Assembly (NCBI RefSeq): GCF_000421405.1
Contig: NZ_ATWY01000002.1
Coordinates: forward strand, 210,311 to 274,310
Direction of reading: 5' to 3'
DNA: 64,000 bases
Source: Butyrivibrio sp. NC2007
Lineage (GTDB): Bacteria > Bacillota > Clostridia > Lachnospirales > Lachnospiraceae
The position numbers and the translations under genes were made by a program. Below the pieces are notes generated by a model. The model saw only the letters and a list, made by a program, of their open reading frames with translations. It ran no database searches and was not told the DNA's origin. This document shows, one piece after another, positions 44,598 through 54,090 of the stretch. The stretch's first letter is position 1, and each line of letters opens with the position of its first letter.

Positions 44598-47500
44598 TGC
44601 ATTCCTTCTTTATCCCGTCGTAGTCCTGTCTCTCAAAGCATTCTTTTATCCGGTTCACTCTGTCTAAATGCTTTTTTGGAATATCAAACTCCGCAAGATC
44701 ATTTAAAGTCATGCCGATCATTCTGTCATCCTTCTCTTCAGCCGCCTTGCGCAGTGTGTCATAGGCGCTCTGCAAAAGGATGTCGTCATAACTGGGCTCG
44801 TCTTTTATTTCTTCAGCAAAGTAAGGCGCAAGCCTCTCCTTATACTTATCAAGATCCTTTAAAAGCTCGTCATTGTGCTGCCTTATATATTCGATATTGT
44901 CCTCTTTTCCTGCCATCTCAAGCTTCTCGGCAGCATCTCCGAGGATCATGGCTCCAACCAGCCTTGCAGAGCTCTTAAGGGCATGGACCTTGATGGTATA
45001 ATCCTTCCAGTTTTCTTCCAAATACAGGCCTTTGATTTCCTCCTCCTTAAGTTCAAGTGACTCATAGAATATCTTAAGCACAGACCTGAATGCATCCTCT
45101 GAGCCACTGTTTTCTATAGCCTTTACAGGGTCTATTCCGGGTATTTCCTCATACCACTCCCTGCTAATCTCTTCAATCTCTTTTTCCCCATTCTCCTCGT
45201 TAAGCTCAGATTCAGCCATGCCTTCAGGAACGCCTGCAAGAACGTTCGAGATCACCTGACTAAGGCCATAAGGCTGATCACCCTTTTTCAGGTACATGAT
45301 ACCCATAGCACCTCTTCCGCAGTTAAAAGACATAACGGAAGAAACCTTCTGGAACAGAATATGCTCGAAGCCGAATTTATTCCTGATGGCTTTTTCTATA
45401 ATATCCCTCTCCTCTTCGGTCAGGGTTATGTAATCGACGATTGCAACATCAAGGTCAGGATTGGCATTTCCTGGAAGCGCATAATCAAGATACTTCATAT
45501 AACACTCATCAAGTTCCCCGGTAAATATCCTTGCTATGGTTACCTTTCCGCCCTTGATATTGATAACAGGCCTTAGTCCAAAGGTGTTAACAAAGCCAAA
45601 GGTGGATTTCTTCATTCCTCCGCGCCTCATAAGGAACTCCGCATCACCTGTAACAAAGCTGCAACGGAGGTCCTTCTTGATCTTTTCAAGATCACTGATT
45701 ATCCTGTCAACCTGTCTGCCCTGGAGAGTCATCTTGTAAGCTATGAGCACAAGCATACCAATAGCACTGGAGTTTACTCCCGAGTCTAATACAGATACAT
45801 TTCCGTATGCCCTAGCAGCTTCTCTGGCATTGTTATACTCTTCGCTGATACCTGCGGAAACCGTTATATAAATGATCTGATGCGCTTTTTTAACTTCCTT
45901 TGCAAAAAACCTCTCGTACTCCTCTACTGTAGGCGGCGAGGAAGTAAATGTTGCTCCTTCTGCCACATAGCGCATTACCTCGTCAGCACTGGCTTCATCA
46001 TAGTCATAGAATGCCATACCGTCCGACATGATAGAGAACGGGATAACATCAATCTGATAGCCCCAAAGAACCTTTCTCGGAAGATCACACATACTGCTGG
46101 TAGCAATAATGATAGGCATCTTCTTGGAATAATCTCTGGAGGAATACATCTTGGCATTCGAAATCTCAGGCCCTTCTGTCCTTATGATCTTGGCCTCAGG
46201 AAGGTGATTTAAGATCATCCTCTCCAGCTGATCTCCGGATATAGGCTTTACAAGATATCCGTCAAATCCGCTTCTGTCATAGAGTTCTTTGCTCTCACTG
46301 TCAGCATTTGCAGTAAGTGCAATGACAGGGGTATGGTTATTTCGTCCTCCAAGCTGCTTTCTTATATTCTGAAGACACTCTATTCCGTCCATCTCAGGCA
46401 TGAGGTGGTCCATGAATATGATGTCGTAGGCTTCTTTTGCAGTCATGATCATTGCTTCGAGACCGCTCATGACAGTATCGACAACTATGTCTGTGCCATC
46501 AAGGAGTTTCTTCTCAACCTCCAGATTCATTTCATTGTCATCAACGATAAGGACTCTGGCCTCAGGCGCCTTAAATCCCGGCATGTACCTTCCGCCTGCA
46601 TCTCGCCTGCCAAAGCTCTGAATATTGATATCGCCAATAGGATCTCTTCTGGTTACCTTCTGCTTGAGGACAACGATGAAGGTTGAACCTTCAGTATAGG
46701 TACTGTTTACAGTGATCTTGCCATCCATCAGCTCAACCAACTGCTTAACGATGGACAGACCAAGGCCGGTTCCCTCGATCTTGGCGTTTTTCTCCTCATC
46801 CATTCTGGCAAAGGCATCAAAAAGGTAAGGAATAACATCCTGCTTTATTCCCATACCCGTATCGATAACAGAGAACAAGAGAAGTACTTCATCCTTTGAT
46901 GTGTCCTCTCCCTTTTCTATGCGCAGAGTAACAGAACCTTCCTGGGTGTATTTCACCGCATTGTTAAGAAGGTTTACGAGTATCTGCTTTATACGAACTT
47001 CATCTCCGAAGAGCTCAGCCGGAATTGTTGGATCAACCTCGAGGTTTAACTTAAGGTTCTTTTGCTGCGCCCTGAGACTTATCATGCTGATGATCTCGGA
47101 AATCGTATCACCAAGATTATAGTTTATGGGTACGATATCCATCTTTCCCGCTTCGATCTTGGACATATCTAAGATGTCATTGATAAGCGAGAGCAGCATC
47201 TTGCCTGCGCCCTGGATGTTTTTGGCATCGTTTATTATCTCTTCCGACGCATCTTCCTGCCTTAGGATGATCTCATTAAGACCAAGAATTGAATTTATAG
47301 GAGTCCTGATCTCATGGCTCATATTGGAAAAGAATCGGTTCTGAGACCTGTTGAGTTCTTCAACCTTCCTGGTCTCTTCCTTAGCTCTTTTGTTCTCCTC
47401 GTTAAGGAGCCACTCCTCAAACCACACCATGAAGCAGCAGATAATACCCACAAGTACCATTGATATAAGTGAATCTGCAAAGAAAGCTTCTCTGGTATGC

Positions 47501-47958
47501 TCTGTAACGCGCTCAGGATAAAAATAACCGACAGCATAAAGGATTACGGACTCAATTGTAAGTACCACCAGTATAAGAGGCTTCCAGAAACCCGAGAGGA
47601 CAAGACCGGCATAAAGAAACGTGAATATCATCCAAAGAATTCCGCCGCCATATATACCGCCGCCTGAAAAATACACGATTGGAAGCGCGAAAAATACCAT
47701 GCCCAAAACGATAAGTTTTACCGCTATGGACACACGATTTCTTTTGACAGCCACAAAAGTCACAATGGGAATACCTGTTACAATGATGACCAGCGCTATT
47801 ATTTCCACAGTATTTTCACCAAGGATAATATCGCCGATAAGCGCCAGGATTATAAATAATTCCGTGACCATGGTAAGGAGAATGAATACTCTCTCCTTAA
47901 AGCTTCTTGAAGGGTCTTTTAAAAGAGCTTTTATGTTCTGAGCAATCTTGGTAATCAT
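44587..47958 (-). CDS. Hybrid histidine kinase with internal DegV domain and Hpt
   Basis: A 1123-aa phosphorelay protein. Order: about six membrane segments (24-180), HisKA with His215 in NMSHEIRTPINS, HATPase (N box LVNLLNNAVKYT, G boxes VIDTGMGIK and GTGLGLSIVKQL), receiver (466-585) with DD 473-474, Asp517 in FMDHLMPEMDG and Lys571, then a DegV-type domain (613-893) and an Hpt with His992 in VHALKSSARL. DegV signs are PIIIATSSMCDLPRK, FTSSPPTVEEYERF, ITVSAGISEEYNNA, DSGVNSSAIGM and RRGGMKKSTFGFVNTFGLRP. DegV proteins (FakB) bind fatty acids. Its start overlaps the first hybrid kinase by ATGA. GGAGGTG precedes the ATG. Confidence 0.93.
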   Translation of the reverse strand: MITKIAQNIKALLKDPSRSFKERVFILLTMVTELFIILALIGDIILGENTVEIIALVIIVTGIPIVTFVAVKRNRVSIAVKLIVLGMVFFALPIVYFSGGGIYGGGILWMIFTFLYAGLVLSGFWKPLILVVLTIESVILYAVGYFYPERVTEHTREAFFADSLISMVLVGIICCFMVWFEEWLLNEENKRAKEETRKVEELNRSQNRFFSNMSHEIRTPINSILGLNEIILRQEDASEEIINDAKNIQGAGKMLLSLINDILDMSKIEAGKMDIVPINYNLGDTISEIISMISLRAQQKNLKLNLEVDPTIPAELFGDEVRIKQILVNLLNNAVKYTQEGSVTLRIEKGEDTSKDEVLLLFSVIDTGMGIKQDVIPYLFDAFARMDEEKNAKIEGTGLGLSIVKQLVELMDGKITVNSTYTEGSTFIVVLKQKVTRRDPIGDINIQSFGRRDAGGRYMPGFKAPEARVLIVDDNEMNLEVEKKLLDGTDIVVDTVMSGLEAMIMTAKEAYDIIFMDHLMPEMDGIECLQNIRKQLGGRNNHTPVIALTANADSESKELYDRSGFDGYLVKPISGDQLERMILNHLPEAKIIRTEGPEISNAKMYSSRDYSKKMPIIIATSSMCDLPRKVLWGYQIDVIPFSIMSDGMAFYDYDEASADEVMRYVAEGATFTSSPPTVEEYERFFAKEVKKAHQIIYITVSAGISEEYNNAREAARAYGNVSVLDSGVNSSAIGMLVLIAYKMTLQGRQVDRIISDLEKIKKDLRCSFVTGDAEFLMRRGGMKKSTFGFVNTFGLRPVINIKGGKVTIARIFTGELDECYMKYLDYALPGNANPDLDVAIVDYITLTEEERDIIEKAIRNKFGFEHILFQKVSSVMSFNCGRGAMGIMYLKKGDQPYGLSQVISNVLAGVPEGMAESELNEENGEKEIEEISREWYEEIPGIDPVKAIENSGSEDAFRSVLKIFYESLELKEEEIKGLYLEENWKDYTIKVHALKSSARLVGAMILGDAAEKLEMAGKEDNIEYIRQHNDELLKDLDKYKERLAPYFAEEIKDEPSYDDILLQSAYDTLRKAAEEKDDRMIGMTLNDLAEFDIPKKHLDRVNRIKECFERQDYDGIKKECNEE

Positions 47959-50018
47959 GAGACACCTCCGTTCCGGCCTTTCTTGCCTGACATAACGCGG
48001 TTCATGACTCTCTCAAAATCGCTTATAATGATGGGCTTACTGATAAATCCGTCAAATCCCTCTTTCAGGAACATCTCTCTTGCGCCGCTAACAGCATTGG
48101 CCGTAAGAGCGATGACAATGACTTTTCTCTCCCTCTGATCAGCGATGGCCTTAAGCTTTTTCATCGCCTCAACGCCATCCATTTCCGGCATCATATGATC
48201 CATAAACACTACATCATACTCACCGAGGTCGTACTTAGCCAGCGCCTCTTTTCCGCTGCCTGCCGTATCAACCTCCATCTTATAGTCTTTAAAAAGACCT
48301 GTAGCCACCACCAGATTCATAGGCTCATCGTCAACTATAAGAGCCTTTACTCCCTCAAGATTAAGGGCATTATTTTCAGCACCCACTCGTAAGGATGCAA
48401 AATCGTTATCTCCGTTTAGAACCTTTGCAACCGTATAGCCATATACTGGCTTCGGAATTACAATTATCCTGCTCTTTTTACTCAGTTTAAAGTCACGGCC
48501 AGCATACACTGCCACCGTAACATTTCCCATTGCCAGCTCTTCAAAGAAATCCGGTGCCTGTTCATACTCATCTACTCCCATGAATACATGGGTTATCTTG
48601 CCGGTCTTTAATAGCCTCTTAAGCTCATCCAAAGACGGTGCAGAATATAGGTTGAGCCTAAGGCCTGCTGCAAGATTGGTGGCCATCATCTCGTATGCTC
48701 CGCCTACTCTAAAGTCAGCGAGCTTTTCTGCAAGTACGTGGAAGGCAACACCAAGGAACCTGCTTGACTCTACTGAAATACAAGGATTTGGATCAACAAC
48801 CTCCTGAACGATACTTACCCTAACAATGGTACCTGCACCGGGATTACTCTCAAGGGAAACAAAGCCCTTCATAAGCCTTGTAAAGCCGTAAACGATGGAA
48901 AGACCAAGTCCGATACCTCCGGTACTCCTGTTTCTTTTTTTATCCGCCTGATAGCTTCCTGTTGCAACCTTATTGCGGACCTTCTCGGTCATACCTATTC
49001 CGGTATCCATGACCTCAATGATGAGGTTGATGCCGTAGCCATGCTTTATACCAAAGACTCTCAGAAGCACTCCACCCTTTTTTGTGAATTTAAATCCGTT
49101 GTCTATAAGGTGAGTTATTATCTTTTTTATTTTCTTTGAATCACCCTTTAAAACAGCAGGCAGCGATGGATCAAGGTCGATTGTGAACTCAAGTCCCTGA
49201 GCCTGATACATGGTCTCATAATCACTTGCAATATCTCCAAGGATCGAAGTGATCATATATTTCTCTTCTTCAAGGACAGCATCGCCTCTCTCTATCTCAC
49301 TGTAGTCCTGAATATCCTCAATCTGATTGGAAAGACGAATTCCTGCATCTCTTATAGCTATCACATCATCTCTTGATTCCTTTTTCAGGATAAGAGTGGA
49401 CATTCCGCTTATTACATTTACCGGAGTTCTAAGCTCATGGGAAATATTCGCAAGGAAGTCCTCCATACCTTTTCTGGCACTCTCCTCGGTATCCTGAATG
49501 GATTCTATATCATTTTCAATCCTGCTCATGTTGCGAAGGATCTCGTGAAGTGCTCTGTAAATACTAAGCTCAACCACGATATGAAGAATTATTCTGGAAA
49601 CGCTTAAGGGATCAATTGTGATACTGCCTGTAGAAACGCCAATGATAAGCTGGCTGAAGGTAACGACAATGTATTCCAGCAAAATAAAAGGCAGGAACTT
49701 TCTTCTGCCCATTACAGATGCTGTGATCATAAGAAGAACCGAAACAATGATGATATCGTAGAAACTGGTTATGTGAACACCATGAAAGAAAGCCACCATC
49801 ATCGAAAAGATCATGAAGAAGTTTTCTCTGAACCTGGTCTCACCATATCCGTTAATATGAATAGCCCAGCAAGCTATTATTCCGCCTGCAATAAGAGGGA
49901 TGGTCCAAAGTTCCCACCCCTGGGAGATACTCTCTAAAATCGCGCCGATACAGGTGACCGTAATAATAACTATAACAACGTTGTGGGCCCTTAATTTCCG
50001 ATTCGCTTTTTCGTTCAA
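47955..50018 (-). CDS. Hybrid histidine kinase with receiver
   Basis: A 687-aa membrane kinase. Five or six membrane segments (about 14-160), HisKA with His194 in NISHELRTPVNV, HATPase (ITHLIDNGFKFT, VMDTGIGMT, GGIGLGLSIVYGF), an unassigned receiver-like stretch (about 420-540) without the phospho-Asp pattern, and a full receiver (about 555-680) with Asp607 in FMDHMMPEMDG. I start at the TTG at 50018, with AAGAGG 8 nt upstream; a GTG at 50051 lies right behind a terminator and lacks a ribosome site. It is the first gene of the eight-gene signalling operon. Next gene overlaps by ATGA, and its Hpt may receive this protein's phosphate. Confidence 0.9.
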   Translation of the reverse strand: MNEKANRKLRAHNVVIVIITVTCIGAILESISQGWELWTIPLIAGGIIACWAIHINGYGETRFRENFFMIFSMMVAFFHGVHITSFYDIIIVSVLLMITASVMGRRKFLPFILLEYIVVTFSQLIIGVSTGSITIDPLSVSRIILHIVVELSIYRALHEILRNMSRIENDIESIQDTEESARKGMEDFLANISHELRTPVNVISGMSTLILKKESRDDVIAIRDAGIRLSNQIEDIQDYSEIERGDAVLEEEKYMITSILGDIASDYETMYQAQGLEFTIDLDPSLPAVLKGDSKKIKKIITHLIDNGFKFTKKGGVLLRVFGIKHGYGINLIIEVMDTGIGMTEKVRNKVATGSYQADKKRNRSTGGIGLGLSIVYGFTRLMKGFVSLESNPGAGTIVRVSIVQEVVDPNPCISVESSRFLGVAFHVLAEKLADFRVGGAYEMMATNLAAGLRLNLYSAPSLDELKRLLKTGKITHVFMGVDEYEQAPDFFEELAMGNVTVAVYAGRDFKLSKKSRIIVIPKPVYGYTVAKVLNGDNDFASLRVGAENNALNLEGVKALIVDDEPMNLVVATGLFKDYKMEVDTAGSGKEALAKYDLGEYDVVFMDHMMPEMDGVEAMKKLKAIADQRERKVIVIALTANAVSGAREMFLKEGFDGFISKPIIISDFERVMNRVMSGKKGRNGGVS

Positions 50019-50053
50019 AATACAATCCTCTTTACAGGAGACAAAAAGCACAA

Positions 50054-50089
50054 TTAAAAAGGGATGCAGCCCATAAAGACTACATCCCT
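50054..50089 (-). terminator. Terminator of the mgl operon
   Basis: AGGGATGTAG (50080-50089) and CTGCATCCCT (50060-50069) form a ten-pair stem with one wobble, followed by TTTTTAATT on the minus strand. Confidence 0.82.
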
Positions 50090-50098
50090 ATTATAACA
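50090..50098 (-). promoter_or_regulatory. Extended -10 promoter abutting the mgl terminator
   Basis: TG-T-TATAAT on the minus strand, an extended -10 element with no good -35. Transcription would start near 50083, inside the 5' arm of the terminator hairpin, so the new RNA would lack most of that arm and escape termination. Confidence 0.5.
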
Positions 50099-50155
50099 TG
50101 ACGTTTTTATTATTGAGGTAATTTCGTTAATAAATATACATTAAATTTTACTAAA

Positions 50156-51145
50156 TTACTTCTTAGCAACGTACTTACGGATATCAAGTGAGATAGCTAC
50201 GAAGATAACCAGACCGATGAAGATGTACTGTGCGTTAGCATCAACACCAAGGTACTGGAGAGCTGCCTTTAAGAGCTCGAATACGGCAACACCGATGATG
50301 GCACTTGAAACCTTACCACGTCCACCTGTAACTGATACACCACCGATTGTACAAGCAGCGATAGCTTCCATCTCATAACCAAGACCAAGGTTAACTGATG
50401 CACCACCGGCCTTAGCACCAAGCATGAATCCTGCAAGACCATACATCATAGCGGCCTTCATGTAGATAAGTACCATTGTAAGACGAACAGGAACACCGGC
50501 AACTTCTGCAGCCTGTGGGTTTCCACCGATTGCATACATATATTTACCGTGACGGGTCATGTTGAAGATGAACCATGTAATTGCTGCTACAATAAGTGCG
50601 ATCCAGATAAGGTAGCTTATACCAAGGAACTTACCTGTTGCGATGTTTGTGTACTGTGTTGTGTATCCACCAAGAGGTGTAGCACCTGTGTAGATAAGAG
50701 CAAGTCCATATACGATTTCCATCATAGCAAGGGTTGCGATGAATGGAGGAACGTGAAGGAATGCGATGAAAAATCCTGTGATCGCACCAAAGCATCCTGT
50801 GATAGCAAGCACGATAAGAAGTGCAACGAAGATGTTAAGTGGCTGCATATCAGGGAAGAACTTACCTGAGTAGTCAATCTTCTGAAGAAGTGTACCTGCA
50901 ATACATGCTGCAAAACCGATCATACGTCCGGCTGACAGGTCACAACCTGCAGTAATAACACAGCCTGCGATACCAAGGGCAATAACAAGTCTTGAACTCA
51001 TATTCATAAGAATGTTGAACAGGTTGTTTGATGTAAGGAACCTGTCGTTTGTAATACCTGTGTAAATAACCAGGATGAACATAACGATGATAACACCGTT
51101 ATTTATAAGAAAATCAATTGCTTTTTGCTGTTTTGTCTTAACCAT
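50156..51145 (-). CDS. mglC: Galactose/ribose-type ABC permease
   Basis: A 329-aa inner-membrane permease of the MglC/RbsC family with about nine or ten membrane segments. Family marks are LGIAGCVITAGCDLSAGR, AIGGNPQAAEVAGVPV (the cytoplasmic loop contacting the ATPase), ACTIGGVSVTGGRGK and the C-terminal IFIGLVIFVAISLDIRK. I start at the ATG at 51145 behind AGAGG. It is the last gene of the mglB-mglA-mglC operon, 32 nt after mglA, and is followed by a terminator. Confidence 0.93.
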   Translation of the reverse strand: MVKTKQQKAIDFLINNGVIIVMFILVIYTGITNDRFLTSNNLFNILMNMSSRLVIALGIAGCVITAGCDLSAGRMIGFAACIAGTLLQKIDYSGKFFPDMQPLNIFVALLIVLAITGCFGAITGFFIAFLHVPPFIATLAMMEIVYGLALIYTGATPLGGYTTQYTNIATGKFLGISYLIWIALIVAAITWFIFNMTRHGKYMYAIGGNPQAAEVAGVPVRLTMVLIYMKAAMMYGLAGFMLGAKAGGASVNLGLGYEMEAIAACTIGGVSVTGGRGKVSSAIIGVAVFELLKAALQYLGVDANAQYIFIGLVIFVAISLDIRKYVAKK

Positions 51146-51177
51146 TTCTTTTTCCTCTCTTATAATAGCTGCGGATA

Positions 51178-52689
51178 TCAAAACTGAGTAGCATAGCTCA
51201 TAACCTTCTCCTGGGTCATGTCTGCTTCTTCAGTTATCTCGCCTCGTAGTTTACCGTTACACATTACATAAATTCGATCTGACATACCAAGAAGTTCTGC
51301 CATCTCGGAGGATATCATTATGATAGCCTTACCCTGCTTGGCAAGATCAGTCATAATCTCATAAATCTCATGCTTGGCACCTACGTCAATACCTCTTGTA
51401 GGTTCGTCCATTATAAGAATGTCAGGATCATTAGCAAGCCATCTTGATACAATAACCTTCTGCTGGTTACCACCGGAAAGGTTAGCGATGTGCTCCTGCA
51501 TGCTTGGTGTCTTGATGCTGAGCTTTTCAATGCTGTCATCAACTACTTTGTTGATCTTAGGATGATCAAGAACAAAACCGGCTGTGAGATACTTGTTGTA
51601 AACTGAAACGCCTACGTTATCCTTGATTGAAAGACATCCGAAGATACCGTTTCCTCTTCTGTCCTCTGTGATCATACCGATTCCGGCGTTCATTGCATCT
51701 CTTGGGCTCTTGATCTTAACCTCTTTGCCGTGAATCTTAATTGTACCGGCTGAAAGGTTTCTTATACCGAACAGACCTTCCATAAGCTCTGTTCTCTGGG
51801 CTCCGACAAGTCCTCCGAATCCGAGGATCTCACCCTTCCTTAAGTTGAAGGATACATCCTGGAAGGACTTCTCATGGATTGATGAAAGTCCGTTTACTTC
51901 CATAACCACTTCGCCCGGTGTTCTGTCTTTTACAGGATAAATATTTGTGAGCTCACGGCCTACCATCTTGGCGATGATATCATCAATTGTAAGTTCCTTA
52001 GCAGGCCATGTTCCGATGTATGTACCATCTCGCATGATGGTAACATCATCAGCGATGCGCTTGATCTCATCCATCTTGTGTGAGATATAGATCATGGCAA
52101 CTCCTTTTTCTCTGAGCATTTCCATGATTCTGAAAAGCGCTTCAACTTCACTATCTGAAAGAGAAGATGTTGGCTCGTCGAAGATAATAACCTTGGCGTC
52201 GTGTGATACTGCCTTTGCAATCTCAACTGACTGCATCTGTCCGATGGACAGTGTATCAAGCTGTGCCTTTGGATCGAAATCCATATTAACTTCTTTCAGC
52301 CACTTCTCTGTTTCTTCGTACATCTTTTTATGGTCGATGATCTGAAGTGGACCATATTTCTTTACCGGGAATCTTCCAAGAAACATGTTCTCTCCAACGC
52401 TTCTTGCAAGTACCGGCTGAAGTTCCTGATGCACCATGGCTATACCTTTTTTCATAGCCTCATCAGGATTTTCGATTGTTGTCTTTTCTCCGTCGATGTA
52501 TATCTCTCCGGCATCCATCTTGTAAATACCGAAAAGACACTTCATAAGTGTTGATTTACCGGCTCCGTTCTCTCCCATAAGTGCATGGACGGTACCGGGC
52601 TTTACTGCCAATTGTACGTTATCCAGTGCCTTTACACCGGGAAAGGACTTGGATACGCCCCGTAGTTCCAATTTGTACTCTGATGCCAT
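51178..52689 (-). CDS. mglA: Galactose-type ABC importer, double ATPase
   Basis: A 503-aa ATPase with two ABC modules fused, as in MglA/RbsA. Module 1 has Walker A GENGAGKST, signature LSIGQMQSVEIAKA and Walker B VIIFDEPTSSL. Module 2 has a degenerate P-loop (GGLVGAQRTEL), signature LSGGNQQKVIVSRW and Walker B ILIMDEPTRGIDVG. Only the first site is expected to bind ATP tightly, which is normal for this family. AGAGAGGGA precedes the ATG. It lies after mglB, behind an internal hairpin terminator. Confidence 0.95.
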   Translation of the reverse strand: MASEYKLELRGVSKSFPGVKALDNVQLAVKPGTVHALMGENGAGKSTLMKCLFGIYKMDAGEIYIDGEKTTIENPDEAMKKGIAMVHQELQPVLARSVGENMFLGRFPVKKYGPLQIIDHKKMYEETEKWLKEVNMDFDPKAQLDTLSIGQMQSVEIAKAVSHDAKVIIFDEPTSSLSDSEVEALFRIMEMLREKGVAMIYISHKMDEIKRIADDVTIMRDGTYIGTWPAKELTIDDIIAKMVGRELTNIYPVKDRTPGEVVMEVNGLSSIHEKSFQDVSFNLRKGEILGFGGLVGAQRTELMEGLFGIRNLSAGTIKIHGKEVKIKSPRDAMNAGIGMITEDRRGNGIFGCLSIKDNVGVSVYNKYLTAGFVLDHPKINKVVDDSIEKLSIKTPSMQEHIANLSGGNQQKVIVSRWLANDPDILIMDEPTRGIDVGAKHEIYEIMTDLAKQGKAIIMISSEMAELLGMSDRIYVMCNGKLRGEITEEADMTQEKVMSYATQF

Positions 52690-52731
52690 ATCGTGTCCCT
52701 CTCTACTAACTATCTAACTTGTGTTCCCTTT

Positions 52732-52764
52732 AAAAAGTGGTGCGGATGCAAGCATCCGCGCCAC
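52732..52764 (-). terminator. Internal terminator between mglB and mglA
   Basis: GTGG and CCAC flank GCGGATGC/GCATCCGC in a long stem with a TT loop, followed by five T on the minus strand. It would allow more binding protein than ATPase to be made. Confidence 0.82.
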
Positions 52765-52804
52765 CGTTTATAACTTTAAAACATCTAAACCGATTACTGC
52801 TTAA

Positions 52805-53920
52805 TTACTTAAGTGAATCAAGAACTGACTGTGCGTTGTCTGTTGTTACCTTTACATAGTCACATCCGATGTAGTAATCGTTGCCAGCACCTGTGATGTA
52901 GTTGATAGCTGCATCAGCTGCACCGTGTGACTGAGCGATGTGATCGTTGAATACTGTACCTGTCATTGTTCCAGCAAGTACGTCCTCAAGAGCCTCTGTA
53001 AGAGCGTCAACACCTACAAGGTAGATGTCCTCACCAACCTTACGTCCAGCTGCCTCGATTGACTGAAGAGCACCAAGTGCCATAGCATCGTTGTTGCAGA
53101 ATACAACTTCTGTCTCAGGATGAGCTGAAAGTGAGTTAGCAACGAGCTGCTGAGCTGTAGCCTGATCCCAGTTACCTACCTGGTCATCAAGACAATCAAC
53201 TGTCCAACCTGCATCCTCAAGAGCCTTAACTGAGAACTCTGTTCTGTACTGAGCATCAACGTTCTCAGGGTCACCCTCGATCATGATGTACTGGATCTTG
53301 CCATCGCCGTTAAGGTCAACCTTATCCTGACCAAGGTCAACGATGATCTCGCCCTGCATTGTTCCTGACTGACGAGCGTCACATCCAACATAAGTTACGT
53401 TCCAGCTGTTAGCTGACCATCTTGCTTCCTCGTCAGCATCAGGCTCACGGTTGATGTATACAAGAGGGATATCAGCGCCAACTACAAGGTCTGTAATTGT
53501 TGCAGCTGAAGATGAGTTAACGGGATTGATGATAAGAACATCAACACCCTGTGTGATAAAGTTCTGAATCTGGTTTGTCTGTGTTGCCTGGTCGTTAGCA
53601 CCATCAACGATTGTGATGTTGTCCTTTGAGAATCCCTGTGAAATGAGATAATTCTCAAGCTCTGTTCTGAAGAGTGTCATGAAGTTATCAGCGAACTGAT
53701 AGATACAAACACCAACCTTCTTGTCTGCAAGATCAGCATTTCCTGCTGTCTCTGCAACTGCTTCAGCAGCTGTCTCTGCAGTCTCTGCTGCAGGTGCCTC
53801 TGTAGCTGTCTCTGCTGCAGGAGCCTGTGTAGCTGTATCTGCTGCTGCCTCTCCGCAACCAACGAGCATAGCCATTGTCATTGCAGAAACTGTTAAAAGA
53901 CTTACCAATTTCTTTTTCAT
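52805..53920 (-). CDS. mglB: Galactose-type sugar-binding lipoprotein
   Basis: A 371-aa lipoprotein: signal peptide with lipobox MLVGCGEA, then a low-complexity Ala/Thr/Glu/Pro linker (about 26-62) and an MglB-type binding domain. The calcium loop DLNGDGKIQYIMIEGD is present, as are YINREP, VGCDARQSG and CNNDAMALGALQSIEA at ligand positions. Aromatic and Asp/Asn residues fit glucose or galactose. I use the ATG at 53920, 9 nt after AAGGAGG; an ATG nine bases earlier touches the ribosome site. It heads the mglB-mglA-mglC operon. Confidence 0.92.
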   Translation of the reverse strand: MKKKLVSLLTVSAMTMAMLVGCGEAAADTATQAPAAETATEAPAAETAETAAEAVAETAGNADLADKKVGVCIYQFADNFMTLFRTELENYLISQGFSKDNITIVDGANDQATQTNQIQNFITQGVDVLIINPVNSSSAATITDLVVGADIPLVYINREPDADEEARWSANSWNVTYVGCDARQSGTMQGEIIVDLGQDKVDLNGDGKIQYIMIEGDPENVDAQYRTEFSVKALEDAGWTVDCLDDQVGNWDQATAQQLVANSLSAHPETEVVFCNNDAMALGALQSIEAAGRKVGEDIYLVGVDALTEALEDVLAGTMTGTVFNDHIAQSHGAADAAINYITGAGNDYYIGCDYVKVTTDNAQSVLDSLK

Positions 53921-54090
53921 TTGTAACATCCTCCTTAAAGTAAGTTATTGAGGCACATCATAAGTAGAGCCCCAACGTTTGTTTACAATGGATATGTTAA
54001 CAAAAGCATTTGTGCAAAAACATAGAGAATTCTTCTTTTTATCTTAGAAATCCTTTTGTTTTTTGTTCTATACTGTGAATTTTGGACAAT

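Noticed and set aside
36646..53920. Prophage or integrative element around the signalling cluster
   Set aside because: No integrase, attachment repeats or phage genes; the tRNA-Pro next to it has no duplicated 3' end within the window.
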